A stretch of 61,984 nt of DNA from Terfezia claveryi (Eukaryota > Ascomycota > Pezizomycetes > Pezizales > Pezizaceae). The DNA is taken from the NCBI GenBank assembly GCA_015179025.1, contig WHUX01000276.1, positions 1-61,984 on the forward strand, given 5' to 3'. The position numbers and the translations under genes were made by a program. This document shows, piece after piece, positions 10,443-20,794 of this stretch. The notes under the pieces were generated by a model. The model was not told where the DNA came from and did not search any database. It was given only the letters and a program-made list of their open reading frames with translations. How positions within the stretch are numbered: position 1 is the stretch's first letter; each line of letters begins with the position of its first letter.

Positions 10443-10458
10443 CCTAAAGGGGGGATAG
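10443..10458 (+). other. Polypurine tract of the outer chromovirus
   Basis: CCTAAAGGGGGGATAG directly before the TGTAACAACC start of the 3' LTR, identical to the inner element's tract. Confidence 0.85.
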
Positions 10459-10981
10459 TGTAACAACCGTGTATTCAGTTGTCATCACCTGCAATCGCAG
10501 ATGACGGGTCATTGCCATTGTTGTCTTTATCTTTGTCATCACCTGCGATCGCAGGTGATGGGTTATCGTTATCGTTACCTTTTCCTTGACTTCCGAGATA
10601 GGGAAGCTTATTCCCCCCATTGCCCTGACCGAGTTATGTATATATAGAGCCTGTCCCTCGTACTGTCGTTGGATCCCCATCCAATGTCTTGTATACCTAA
10701 TACAGGACCTTGTCTCTCCGCGAAGGTGTACCTCCCTTGTACACCCCCTCATCTTGCCTTGTCCCGTGAATAACTCTGTAGTACAGCTGCCCCCCTCCGA
10801 CACACACGGCAACTGCCTCCGCATGTCTCGTGCTCCTTGCCCTCTGCCCCTCTTGCCTCTTGCCCTTGCCCCTAGCCTTTCCCCTGATCACACACATAGC
10901 GTTCCTACGTATGTGTTACCTCGTCCCTGTCCTCGCCCCGGCGTACCCCTTGTTCGCCTTGTCCCCGGAGCCCTCGTTACA
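10459..10981 (+). repeat. 3' LTR of the outer chromovirus (523 bp)
   Basis: TGTAACAACC ... CCTCGTTACA. The R/U5 half (from GTTGGATCCCCATCCAAT, about 10668 on) is clearly homologous to the inner LTR read on its own strand, while the U3 half differs. It carries a TATATATAG box at about 10637-10646. Confidence 0.93.
10484..10559. promoter_or_regulatory. Duplicated palindrome in the U3 of the outer LTR
   Basis: A perfect 22-bp palindrome lies at 10538-10559 (arm ATCACCTGCGA and its reverse complement). A slightly decayed copy lies at 10484-10505 (ATCACCTGCAATCGCAGATG). The spacing of 54 bp upstream of the TATA box suggests paired sites for a dimeric DNA-binding protein. This function is inference. 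Confidence 0.55.
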
Positions 10982-12129
10982 ATCGGTATAAACTTGAAGG
11001 GGTCTTTAGCTATCCTTGCTATATCCCATCGGTGACGTTGACCTTATTCCTCTAGAAACTTCTTCCAGTAAACTCTTTTTTTCTTCCTGATCAGCCTTTT
11101 GAGTTTTTTCCCCTCTTCCTTGTATTTTGCCTCGCTTTCCTTGCCTGCTCTCTGTGTCTTTTCCAGTTGTACTTGCACTTCCTTATCCCACCATTTCTTA
11201 CTACATTTGGAGGCGGTTTTCTGGATTAGGTGGTTCTCTACTAGAGTGCAGAGAGATTGATATGCTTCTCCGAAATGGGTAGGTTGGAACGCAGTCTCCT
11301 TGTTTTTTCCTTCCTTGTCCTTTTTCGTATACTCATTCCACCAGTTCTAGTTGATAGTCGTATACCTGCGGGTCTCTGAGATATGGGCTTTGATTTATCC
11401 TGAGATGATCAAATGATCCGAGCCAATCCAAGATAGATGTGATGCTGACTGTGTTCAGGATATGTCATTTCCCTTAAATACTAGGTCTAGAAGACTCCTC
11501 CTATTTTCCCGTTGGAAAGTATATGCCTGATAGTGTACTTCTTGGGTGAGTTGGTTAGTGTTTGCCCATTCTTATACTATGTCCCCTCTTGTTGTCCTAT
11601 AGCTACCCCAGAGTGGGTGGTATGCATTGAAGTCACCTAGGATGAGAGAGTGACTATTAATGGGAATTCTGTTGAGATCTGCTCTAAGGTCTGGGGGTGA
11701 GTCCTTTCCATTGAGGTACACTCCTGTTACTGTTGTAGAGCCTAAATGTATATGGCTGATGTGGTGGTTAATGTAGGAACTCGAAGCCTTATGGTGTCTG
11801 ATAGATATGTAGCCTGTAATTCTGCTGTATTCGTAGAGTGTGGTGATACGTTTGAAACTCGGGTGGTTTGTTGTTCGGGCTCCTACTGGCGTGTTGTATA
11901 TGACTGGTTCCCCTACGAATACAATATCTACGTTTTTGACACTTTCTAGAAATGAATGGGTGTTAATCCCGCTGTTGTTCACATTGCAATATACAACTAA
12001 TATTTGGGCTCTTCCTTCGTCTCTTCTAATTTTAAACCTTCCCCTATCTACTCCGTTTTCCTTACTTCCTTGCCTTTCTTTATCCTTATCCCCCCCTCTC
12101 TTCTGGAAGCTTGTGGGCCTAGTATTCAT
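10982..12129 (-). pseudogene. LINE A ORF2, endonuclease domain (partial)
   Basis: Apurinic/apyrimidinic-type endonuclease that nicks target DNA to prime reverse transcription. Visible motifs: ILVVYCNVNNS (N box), VGEPVIY (E box), TTVTGVYLNG, LILGDFNAYHPLWGS (D and N box) and WIGSDHLIISG (SDH box, about 11400-11435). Basic linker sequence follows (KKWWDKEVQVQLEKTQRAG; WDIARIAKDPFKFIP). ATG at 12129 overlaps the last 11 bases of ORF1 (ATGAATACTAG), a common LINE arrangement. In-frame stops follow (TAG after GDIV at 11572; more in 11040-11460). The domain is truncated at 10982 by the LTR. Confidence 0.85.
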
Positions 12130-15100
12130 TGAGGTGGCGGTTTCTCTTGCAGACTGTGGGGAAGTGTCTCCAGTTTCCAGATCTTCTATTCCTGCACTCC
12201 TTAACCTTATTTCTGTATTTCTCATCATTAATACAATGGTAGCAGTCCTCCGCTTTGTGATTGTTCTTCTCACAGTAGGTGCAGTGGACCTCATTGGGGA
12301 TTGGCTGCGGGCTCTGTGTAGGATGCGGTTCCGAGATTGTATGTCCGAGGGTGTTGATGTTGTAGGCTTTGTCTTTGTGTCGTTCATAGATAAAGGCTTT
12401 CAAGTTCAGACCTGGGATGGGGATAGGGAGTGGGTAGTCCAGTTTGGCTAAGTCACTCCTGTATACTATGAACCTGAGAGAGCAGGTCTTGCCTTCATAG
12501 CTGTCACCTCTGTGCTTGTTTCTTATGAGCCATTTGGGGGACCAGACTGCTAAGGTAAGACCTATAGTGCGTCCGATTTCAACTGCCCTGTCATAGGCCT
12601 CTTCTCCCTTTCTTCCTGAGAGGCCAGGTACTACTAGCTCAATGGTTTCTCGGTTTATAGACACTACCTTATCATCTGGTTCTTGAACTGCTGTTAGGTA
12701 TAGTTCCTTCCTCAAGGTGGCCACTGAGTGGATGATATCTTCCTTTGACATGTCCGCTGGGTGGGTGATGGTGATATCTCTTTCAAACGGGTAGGATCTG
12801 AAGCCCTCGACATTGACTGCCTTGATTTTGTCCTGGACTACTCTGTCTGATTTAATATTGAAGCACTGGAGGAGCCTGTTTGCCCAGTCATTTCCATTTG
12901 GTAGTCTTGGGCATTTGCCGATTAAAACACGACTGCTTGTATCCGAATGATGTGTGACACAGATGTTGGAGCACTTGGTTGGGGTTGTGCCTTCTCGAGG
13001 GTAGACCCTTTTTGCCTTCTATTTAACTGTCACATTTTGGCTGGTTGGCTTGGTAGATGTAGCCTCCGAAGTCTTGGGGGTGGTTGGCTTAGTGGATGTG
13101 GCCAACCATGATTCAAAGCATGCTGAGTGTTCTGTCATTCTATTCTTGTGGTTCCAGACATCTGTGGATGATGGTGGTATGTGTCTCTTAGTAGGGTTGC
13201 AGCCTCTGAGCTTGGGTAGTAGTATGCCCTCCTTGCATATGTATGTGATGACCTTTTCATTTCTTGAGAAGGTTGTAAGTGGGCCTTCATCATTTCTGTA
13301 GTGTGCCTCTAATACTTCTACTTCAACCAGTTGCCAGAATTCCTCGTCTCCCGCTGTAGTCTCTGTATCTGAGTCGTATTCCTATAACTCCTTCTTTACT
13401 CTGCTTACTTTCTTCATATGTAATAGGGACCTCTTCCTGTCTTTTAGCACCTTGTCTAGGTGGTTAATTAGTGCTATCCTAACTACCCGGTCGGCTGCCT
13501 TCCTTAAGTGGAGCTCTTGTTCCTCAGTTAAGGTATCAGTTGTATCGCTTTCTGAATCTGACTCCAAGTACTAGTCCGACTTAACGTGTCTCATGGCCGA
13601 TGATTGTAGGGACGGATTCATATTTTCGGTTGGCGCTGTTGTTGGTAGTGGGATGAAGGAAGATAGAGGGTTGAATTTTGCCACTAGTTGACGTCTGCTC
13701 GAGTGGACATTTCTTAAGTCCCCTTCTTTCCTCTTCGCTTCAGCCATCACTCTTGGCTCTGCTTTCTGATGATTTTCTTCATATGTGGCTTGGGCTTTCA
13801 TCCTCTTGGTTTCTGAAATAATTGTCTCCTCCCTGAGGGTATCGAGTTAGTTTTCGTCACAGGCCTTGTCACTAAACCTCATCGGAGTGTCCATAGCTGG
13901 CTTTGGTAAGATTCTTGCTGGTACTGGGGTCGGCTCGTATGATGGTATTTCTGATGGGAGTAGTGATAAGATGGCTTTTTGCTTAGAGTCCTTTGGTTTT
14001 ACCTCTTCTTTTCCTGGGTTTTTAGAGTCGCCAGTCCCTTCCTTTCTCTTTTTCCCCCCTTGGGATTTTGGGAGGGTTCTGGAGAGGGTGGCTACTTTAT
14101 GTTCAGCTTTAGCCCTGACGTTGGTGCCTGGTAGTGGCACTCCAGCTGGCGTCTTTTGGTTTGTCTTCCTTTCCCCTATCGGTTTGTTGGGGCCTGGTAG
14201 TGCAGCTATTAGTGGGACCTTAGCCCCTCCGCATTCTGGTATGGGGCCGTCATGATGATGCTTGCTACAGTTAAGAGTGGAGTCCTTGGTATCTTTGTTG
14301 CAGATGGCGGCATTGCCTGACATTGATGAGTCCTCCTTTGTGGGTGCCGAGATAGTGCCGGCAGGAAGAGGAAGAGCTGGTTCTGGGGAGGTTGGTGGTG
14401 GTGGAGTGGGGCTAAGGGTATCTTGAGTGTTGCTGAGGTCTATAACCTCCATGGTAGCTTCGGGGGGTGCCGCTGGAACTGCCACTACTGATGGGGGGGG
14501 GGGAGGGCTGGTTCGATACTAGCAGGTGTGCATCGCGTGTATTGTCTGAATGCTAATACCATTAAAAGGAAGCCTGGTGGTAATGGGTAACCTGATACTG
14601 GCTGGGGTGTGGGCATTGGTGGTGAATCTTTACGTGATGAAGCCCACCATCCTGGCTGGCCAGCTCTGAGTGGGTGGCTTCCCAATGCTTCTAGGGCTCT
14701 CTTGATAGAGTGGATATCTATGTGGAGTTTACCAATTGCATCGAAGATCGTTAACCTATCTTCTGAATCCTTTTTCCTACAAGCCTCCCCTTCTTCCCTA
14801 GTAGCAGCTGTCAATAAGTTAATAGAGTTGATAGCAGACAAACACCCTCCCGCATGAGGACTAATTCTGCACCTTGGGCTCTCATGTGTTCATTAAACGC
14901 TTTTGTAAGGTTGGTGTATGAGTTTTTTATTTCCTCTTGGACTGCTGCCAGCTCGAGCATACTCTTCCTCAAATCTGCCCTTTGGACTTTGAAATGCTCC
15001 GTTATATTGTTAGTGATATTGACAAGGACTGCGCTGTGTTCTTCTGTCTTCTCCCTTTCTCTCTCGATTGACTCTGTTATTTGTACGACGCCATTATTAA

Positions 15101-15881
15101 CTACCATGTGGACTAGGATCTCCATTTGGTCGAAACAGTCCCCTTCCAGAGCCGATCTGCTGTCCCAGTTGACAATGGATGTGTCTGATGTGTTTGACCT
15201 ATGTCCAAAGTTGTCACTCTTGTCTAACGCCTCGTTTCTGAACTGGTGGAAGGATGAATTGTCGTTGGCATATCCTTCTGTATTTAACTCTGGGCAGTCT
15301 TGGAATATTATGTCTATATCTTCGTCTCTAGCGGCGGTGTCTTTGTCTTGGGAGTCAGGTATCTCGCCAAGGCCTAGGTGTCGTGTGTCTTCTTCTGTCA
15401 TGGTTAAGCCCTGGCTTAGCGCGTCCTCTGCTGCCGTGGTAGGTGAGAGATGTTGGCGGCGAGCTGGAATTGTTGTGTTATCCGAGCCCATGTCCGAGTC
15501 TGAGTCACTGTCTGTGTCCAGTTTTGGGCCCGTTTGCTGCCCGATGGAGAGGCTTGGGTGGTTACGTACAGTGATTGATTCACAGATTTGCTCCCCTACT
15601 GGGTCAATAGCTAGAACAGCAACATCTGGGTCAAGGAAGGCCTCATAAATTTCATCTACAGACCCTTCTCTCGTGAATTCTGGGAGAATTTCTGGACTCG
15701 TCTCTAGGATCTGGTGGCCTCTGGCTATTGCGCAGTCTACACTTTCCGGCTGGATTGCTGCCACTCCGAAAGTGCAGTAACTGTTGAGGGTTCTGTATGC
15801 AGTGCCTTTGATTATCACAACGAGGCGTCTGCTGTCTCTCCATCCTGGAGTGACCAGATGGAACATATGCCTTGGGGCCAT
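12119..15881 (-). pseudogene. LINE A ORF1 (Gag-like, about 1,250 codons, broken)
   Basis: ATG at 15881 starts a long Gag-like protein. It has an acidic N-terminal half with DSDSDSD, a coiled-coil-prone region (REREKTEEHSAVLVNITNNI; RADLRKSMLELAAVQEEI), a Pro/Ser-rich basic middle, an RRM-like or Tad ORF1 core (KDIIHSVATLRKELYLTAV and following) and a C-terminal zinc knuckle CTYCEKNNHKAEDC (about 12255-12300). Frame changes occur near 14820 and 14490. From 14485 down to 12119 one frame is kept, with stops at 13847 (TAA), 13571 (TAG), 13382 (TAG) and near 13020 (TAG). ORF1 proteins coat LINE RNA. This one is unusually long for a Tad-type ORF1. Confidence 0.8.
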
Positions 15882-15960
15882 GTTTGAACCGTTATAGGTT
15901 GCCAGGTGAAACTATACCCTAGAAGCATAGTATGGTTTGGAGATCACGTGACGGGTTCAG

Positions 15961-16090
15961 CGGGGTGTTGTGATGGTGGGGTGTTATAATGGCGGGATGT
16001 TGTGACGGAGGAGTGTTATGACAGTGGGATGTTGTGACGGAGGGGTGTTATGACGGCGGAGTGTTGTGACGGTGAGTCTTATAATGGGTG
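15961..16090 (-). repeat. Alternating 16-bp tandem repeats in the LINE A 5' UTR
   Basis: About eight degenerate units that alternate between forms like GGATGTTGTGACGGAG and GAGTGTTATGACGGCG, giving a period near 32 bp. They lie 80 bp upstream of the ORF1 ATG. Some LINE promoters are built from 5' repeat monomers, so a promoter role is possible but not shown. Confidence 0.8.
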
Positions 16091-16436
16091 TCGTGGCAGT
16101 CAGCTAGGCAACGCGGTGCCTTTGTTCTGTTAGCTGACCAAAATGGTGTATTGCTGTTGGTCCTTATTGGTCGGGTGGTAGTGTGGGAGTTATCAAATCT
16201 CTAATAGGCTCCTGAAGGTGTGATCGAGCAGTGTTGCTCGACGTGGCAAACACACTGAGATACAGTGTGGGCCAGAAGAGTTGCAGGTTATCATGAAAGT
16301 TAAGAACTTAAGGGACGGGGGAAAGTATGAAGATGGGGATTTGGAGATGTGAAACTGAGATATGTTGTGCTCTATGTTGTGCTCTCTTGGGTGAACTTGT
16401 TTTGGTGCCCGGGGGCCTTCTATGTGCGGAGATATG

Positions 16437-17125
16437 GACGGATCCGCACTTTTGGGTCTGGACTGTTATGTGTCTTTTGCTACTAAGTCTAGTGTATTCG
16501 TAACTTGTTCGACTAGCTTGTTATGTACTCTAGTACTGAGGCTACTTATAATCAGTGGGTTTATATCATCAATGTATAAGAAGAGCTGGATGCTGTAGGG
16601 TGTCAGCACTGGAATCCTTGCCAATGTTGTATTTGCTCTTGTGTTTCTGAGGTGGGTTTGTGAAGAGCTTGAGTGTATGGTAGTAGCTCTGTTGAGGGTG
16701 TTGTCTATGTATATGAGCCAGAGGACTGGTGAGAGCGGGCTACCCTGGGGGGCCCCTTAGTCCATATGTTCTTCTCCTCTAATGTGGCTATCCCAGAGAA
16801 CTGGAAAGAATTGGGGTTGTAGAAACCTGTTGATGAACTGTACTGTCCTGTGTGGAATGTTGTTTTTAACCAGGATGTCCAGAAGTTTATTGGTTCTTAT
16901 ATTATTGAATGTGGAGACTATGTCTTTTCCTAATAGTGTGACTTTCTTCTTGTTTTGTATGGCTTTTTCTGCTGTTGACATGGTGAGCATCATTGCGTCG
17001 ATAGCTGATCTGCCCTTGCGTGAGCCATATTGTAGGGGATGGAAGAGGTTGGTTGTATGTTGGAGCTTATTAGCTATCAGCTTCTCTGGGATCTTACCTA
17101 CAGAATAGTGTTTTTAGTCTAGTAA
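16437..17125 (-). pseudogene. LINE B: reverse transcriptase fragment
   Basis: Non-LTR RT palm in Tad-like style: LQYGSRKGRSAIDAMM (about 17010-17060), LLGKDIVSTFNNIRTNKLL (about 16880-16940), GAPQGSPLSPVLWLIYID (about 16690-16750) and the catalytic box LFLYIDDINPLI (about 16550-16585). A stop interrupts just before GAPQG (TAA near 16757) and another follows the YIDD box. It lies upstream of LINE A on the same strand and cannot be LINE A's own RT, which must sit beyond 10982. It is therefore a fragment of a second element. Confidence 0.8.
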
Positions 17126-17519
17126 AGGGGCAGGTAAATTAGCTGGGTGGATATTTGGCAAACGAGGATGAAGAAGGAGGGAGAGTTGGGTATGACTAGT
17201 GGGGTGGAGTATGGATAGGATGTCAGTCGACTATTCGGAGATTCAGAAACCTGACAACATATTATCTGGCCTTGACTAGTATATGGAAGAGGTAGGTATA
17301 TTAGTTATACCGGATAGCTGAGCTGGCCATGATTAATGGTATTGGTGCTCAGTACATTTTTCGGCTACCTTCTCCTTTATAGCTTTCTCCCTCATTTTTT
17401 TTGTTGACTATGGGGTTTTATACTTGTACTGTGCTGTGATATCTCCCTGTTTTTTTTTTTGGTTTTTTGTTGTTAAAGTAATTTACATATATTGGTACTA
17501 AGTAGGATGTACATGAAAG
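17126..17519. other. Unassigned spacer
   Basis: No supported gene. It contains a T-rich stretch (about 17385-17475, with a long T run). It may be degraded LINE sequence, but I cannot align it to the recognisable RT. Confidence 0.4.
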
Positions 17520-17757
17520 TGTTGAAACTGAGATAATATGATAACGCTAGACAATGGGTTGATAGGGACAATGGGCCGATAGGGATAACAGACTGATAGG
17601 GAGTCGGGTGATGAGACAGGCTGATAGGGAATCGGTACTCAGAGTGGCAGAGGATTTCCTTATTTCTAGTATATATAAAGAGGGTCAGATCTCATCTCAA
17701 TTCAGTACGATGTACAAATATAAACTTCTCTCTCATACAAAGAAACGAATTCTTTCA
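17520..17757 (+). repeat. 5' LTR of Copia A (238 bp)
   Basis: TGTTGAAACTGAG ... ATTCTTTCA, with a TATATATAAAG box at about 17672-17682 and a repeated GATAGGGA motif (17570-17630). The 3' LTR at 27724-28213 matches it apart from the inserted MITE and many transitions. Confidence 0.88.
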
Positions 17758-17772
17758 TGGTAGCAACACCTC
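17758..17772 (+). other. Primer binding site of Copia A
   Basis: TGGTAGCAACACCTC directly after the LTR. The first seven bases equal the start of the Ty1 site, which pairs with initiator tRNA-Met. Copia B has the same sequence at 49983. The tRNA identity is inference. Confidence 0.65.
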
Positions 17773-17784
17773 GTTGACTTATAT

Positions 17785-18224
17785 ATGAGCAACATGGACT
17801 CCACCACACAAGCAACTCAACTCATGGCAGACTCTATGTTTAAACCACCTAAGGTGGCTTGAGTACTCAAAGACCAGGACAGCTACTACACATGGATAGC
17901 TAGTATGACACAAGTATTATTGGTAGTAGGAATATTACCGCTGGTTACTGGTGATTAGACTAAGCGACCAACTGCTGCAGCAGACACCGCCAAAGCCCTC
18001 ATCACTATCATTGCAAACTGTGAGGAAGAACTTCAGTCCCTTGTTGAAGCATGTGCTACCCTAGCCAAAGTATGGGAAATTCTGAAGACACACTATGAAG
18101 GGCGGACCCAATGCACCTGTCTGCTCTCTTGCTCAATATAACAGCTCTACGATTCGATAATAGAAAGACTACAATATTGACTACATTATCATGTTCGAAG
18201 ACAAGTGGAATATGCTCTACCTTA
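17785..18224 (+). pseudogene. Copia A Gag, N-terminal part
   Basis: ATG at 17785. Reads like copia-type Gag: MADSMFKPPKVA, a stop, then LKDQDSYYTWIASMTQVLLV, ALITIIANCEEELQSLVEAC, KVWEILKTHYEGRTQ and, after a frame change, MHLSALLLNITALRFDNRKT. Stops replace Trp or Gln codons. It is interrupted at 18225 by a LINE tail and continues at 18799 (to about 18990) with NLLAVG and similar blocks. Copia B encodes the same protein at 50024-50540. Confidence 0.8.
18213..18224. repeat. Target duplication of the LINE tail, left copy
   Basis: TGCTCTACCTTA, matched by TGCTCTGCCTTA at 18787-18798 after the poly-A tail (one transition). This marks target-primed insertion of the LINE tail into copia gag. Confidence 0.8.
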
Positions 18225-18786
18225 TCAGCAAATCAGAATCAGCAGAGTACCCATGTGGCCACCATACCAAACCGGAGAGCATATAGTCTTCAGGTGCCTA
18301 CGCTTTAACCAAATTCGTAGAGACCTGTTAGGGGGCAAGGGGAGCTGGGAGGAGCTAGACAAGCCAGACTAGAGAGAGGAGGAGGAGGATAGATACGAGG
18401 CCACTGAGGTCTTCTTTGGTCTATTATATGGAGAGTTAATCTAAGTTCAGCTCTTTATCTATAAGTTCCCTTTTATTGGATACCTCCTTTTTTCACGAGT
18501 CTCCTTCGGTTTTTAAGTCTATAAGTTTAGTTCCTTTAAGTCTATAAGTTTATTTCTTTTTTAGTTCTGTGCATATGGGGTTGAGGCTCAGTTAGGCTTT
18601 CGAGTCATTAGTCAGTCCTTAATGACAGTAGGGGGTATCTCCTCGCCATATATATTTATTTTTGCAAAGGGATTGGAGACTAACTTGCCTCTCCTTTGAA
18701 TCTACCGGGCTTCTGCATGGCTCCTCATAGCCCCTCGTCAGGGCTGCATAGGAGTATTAAGTATTTAAAAAAAAAAAAAAAAAAAC
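18225..18786 (+). mobile_element. 5'-truncated LINE tail with poly-A, inserted in Copia A gag
   Basis: Plus-strand end of a Tad-like LINE. It holds the last codons of ORF2 (HIVFRCLRFNQIRRDLLGGK and WEELDKPD, a stop, then EATEVFFGLLYGELI), a 3' UTR of about 320 bp and a 21-bp poly-A (18765-18785). The final 70 bases hold a hairpin AGCCCCTCGTCAGGGCT (18729-18745), as in the tails at 31391 and 32455. The 12-bp target duplication surrounds it. Confidence 0.85.
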
Positions 18787-19154
18787 TGCTCTGCCTTAAT
18801 ACCACTAATGCAGTGGCTGGAATGAACTTGCTAGCTGTAGGAATCAGGAATTTTATTAATATAGATGTGTGAAGGCAACTATGCTATTAGCTACACTACC
18901 AAAACTCCAGAACTACTAGAACATCATTAACAACATTACGTTAGCAAGCGAAGATCCATCATATAATTACCTCAAGGAGTAGCAGAAAATTAGCAAGAGT
19001 AGAGTATAGTATAATTAAGTAGTGACATATTTACTACTAAATCTCTTTAGGCACTTTTCTATATGAACTCTAATTTCTTTCTATTTGTTTTATTAAAAAT
19101 TAGGGACTATGCAGTATTTAAGAACAACTTCTGATGCAAGCAAGCTAATCCTAT

Positions 19155-19645
19155 GCTTTAGCTATTTATTGCACCAAGATGCTTGGGTAGTGAATTATCT
19201 TTTGAGGCTACTATAATAAGCTCCAGTTAGCTGTTTGGGATTGGTCATGATACTATGATTTTATATACTAATTAAGTATATATTACCTTATAAAGTCTAT
19301 TTAGTGATGTAGTAAAATGGCCTTCAGTATAAGAGAAAGACAACATAAGATCCTATATTTAAGAATCTAGATTTGGAGTGTTTTTGAGTTGTATTAGCTT
19401 TAGCTATTTATCATACTAAGATGCTTGAGTAGTGAAGTATCTTTTGGGACTATTATAATAAGCTCTAGTTAGCTGTTTAGAATTGGTTATAGTACTGTGA
19501 TTTTGTATCCTAATCGGGTATGTATTACCTTATAAAGCCTATTCAGTAATATAGTAAATAGTCTTCAGTACAAGAGAAAGATAATATAAGATCTTGCATT
19601 CAAGAATCTAGATTTGGAGGGTTTTTGAGTTATATTGAGATTCTT
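19155..19645. repeat. Tandem duplication, two units of about 245 bp
   Basis: Two adjacent copies starting near TTTAGCTATTTAT (19155 and 19397) and ending in AGATTTGGAGNGTTTTTGAGTTNTATT. By eye the copies differ mainly by transitions. No coding content is recognised. Confidence 0.8.
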
Positions 19646-20167
19646 GATAGAACTCTAATTCCTTTTAAATAGTATCCATATCCTACAGAGGATAAAGTTA
19701 TATAGTACTGGAACTATTAGAAGTCTCATTCTAGATTATAAGTTATATTGATCAATAATAACATTAGGAGGATCTTGTTTTTCCACTCTATATTTCTAGA
19801 GTCCAGTCATAATATTTGATATTTTGTGACTATAGAGGTTACTTAATTACTTCATAACTTCTTTAAATTTGGTGAATTCTTACTTGTAGACTCTATATAT
19901 AGTATTACTCTCTGGCTTATCTTTCCATTTAAGAGGCTACTACTTAAGGTCTTAATTCTAGCTCAGAAGGTATTCAATAAATATATAAGTAGTCTTCGAA
20001 TTTAAGTTGAGTATACTATAGGTTTATGGAAATACAAATAGGCCTTTTTAAGATTTGTACTAAATCTAGGAAATCTATCTATGGATTGCCTAAGATAGAC
20101 TTATACTTAGATTATATCAAGTATAGTCTTACATAACCTACTTTATGAGCATGCTGTTATAGGCAGG

Positions 20168-20794
20168 CTGTAACTACAAGTATACAAGTTAGTAAAAAGG
20201 TAGAAAGAAGTTATCAGTAATAACTATAAGTATAAATATAGTAATAACTTAGATGTAAAGCAGACTTAATAAGAGTAAAGCTATATAAGACTTAGAATAC
20301 TGCTTGGGTCTTATTGTATTAACTATGTAAAAGAGGTAGTTTATATAGAAGTATTGATCTGATAACTCATTATCAGATTTGATGACACTTCCTATAATAG
20401 TTTAGTAGTACTGATGTTAGGTAGTTGCCTAGAATAGGAAGATGCTTTCTATTTAGGAACCTTGCAGTCTGACATATATTGATTAGGTAGCCTGAACTAC
20501 AATACTTTATAGTCAAACTGATATATATGAGCTAAACTTAAATACAATGAATAACAAAATAGGAGTATTAAATATTAGAATATCATAAAAATATACTGAA
20601 GAAAATATATATATAAGATCTATAATTAGAGCCATATACTTTTTTTACTCAATCCCTTTAATATCTATATACCTAATATACTACGTATATCTATATAGGT
20701 GATTAAGCCATCATAGTCACTAATATAGTAGGGTATTAGTTATCCTAGTAAAGAGTAGGTCTCTTACTTGAGCTATAATATAACTCTCTATTTC
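20168..20794. repeat. Left copy of a 630-bp direct repeat (LTR-like)
   Basis: TGTAACTACAAGTATACAAG ... GAGCTATAATATA. Repeated in the same orientation at 21767-22397 with many transitions. The ends look like degraded TG...CA. Together with about 970 bp between the copies, this resembles a short non-autonomous LTR element. Confidence 0.6.

Larger units (their letters stand above)
1..10981 (+). mobile_element. Outer Ty3/gypsy chromovirus, 5'-truncated by window, interrupted by a second element
   Basis: LTR retrotransposon in Ty3 order: Gag zinc knuckle, aspartic protease, reverse transcriptase, RNase H, integrase, chromodomain, polypurine tract, 3' LTR. The internal region occupies 1-3535 and resumes at 9805. 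Everything between is an inserted element plus one duplicated CGTAC. The coding frame is broken by single-base deletions near 993 and 1352 and by in-frame stops at 1884, 2265, 2598 and 2712. Compared codon by codon with the inner copy, each stop is explained by one C-to-T or G-to-A change (for example TGG to TAG, CGA to TGA). The 5' LTR and most of gag lie before base 1, so the left target duplication cannot be seen. The right one would be ATCGG at 10982-10986, inside LINE ORF2. The element is defective in cis. Confidence 0.93.
10982..16440 (-). mobile_element. LINE A: Tad1-like non-LTR retrotransposon, 3' part lost to the chromovirus
   Basis: Minus-strand LINE with a 5' UTR containing tandem repeats (15961-16090), a long ORF1 (15881 to 12119) and ORF2 starting at 12129. 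ORF2 reaches the end of the apurinic-type endonuclease and the linker to RT, then stops abruptly at 10982 where the outer chromovirus LTR begins. The RT half should therefore lie left of the window. The 5' limit is not sharply defined. A different LINE's RT fragment abuts it at about 16440. Confidence 0.8.

Noticed and set aside
11840..12451. 203-codon plus-strand hydrophobic frame
   Set aside because: Antisense to the LINE endonuclease and zinc knuckle; its apparent membrane character comes from that.
14854..15648. 264-codon plus-strand frame opposite LINE ORF1
   Set aside because: Antisense shadow of the LINE A coding frame. The minus strand has ORF1 motifs and the plus strand has none.
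16437..17125. RT fragment as the missing part of LINE A
   Set aside because: On the minus strand LINE A's RT must lie at coordinates below 10982. This fragment lies upstream of ORF1, so it would need a rearrangement. A separate element is simpler.
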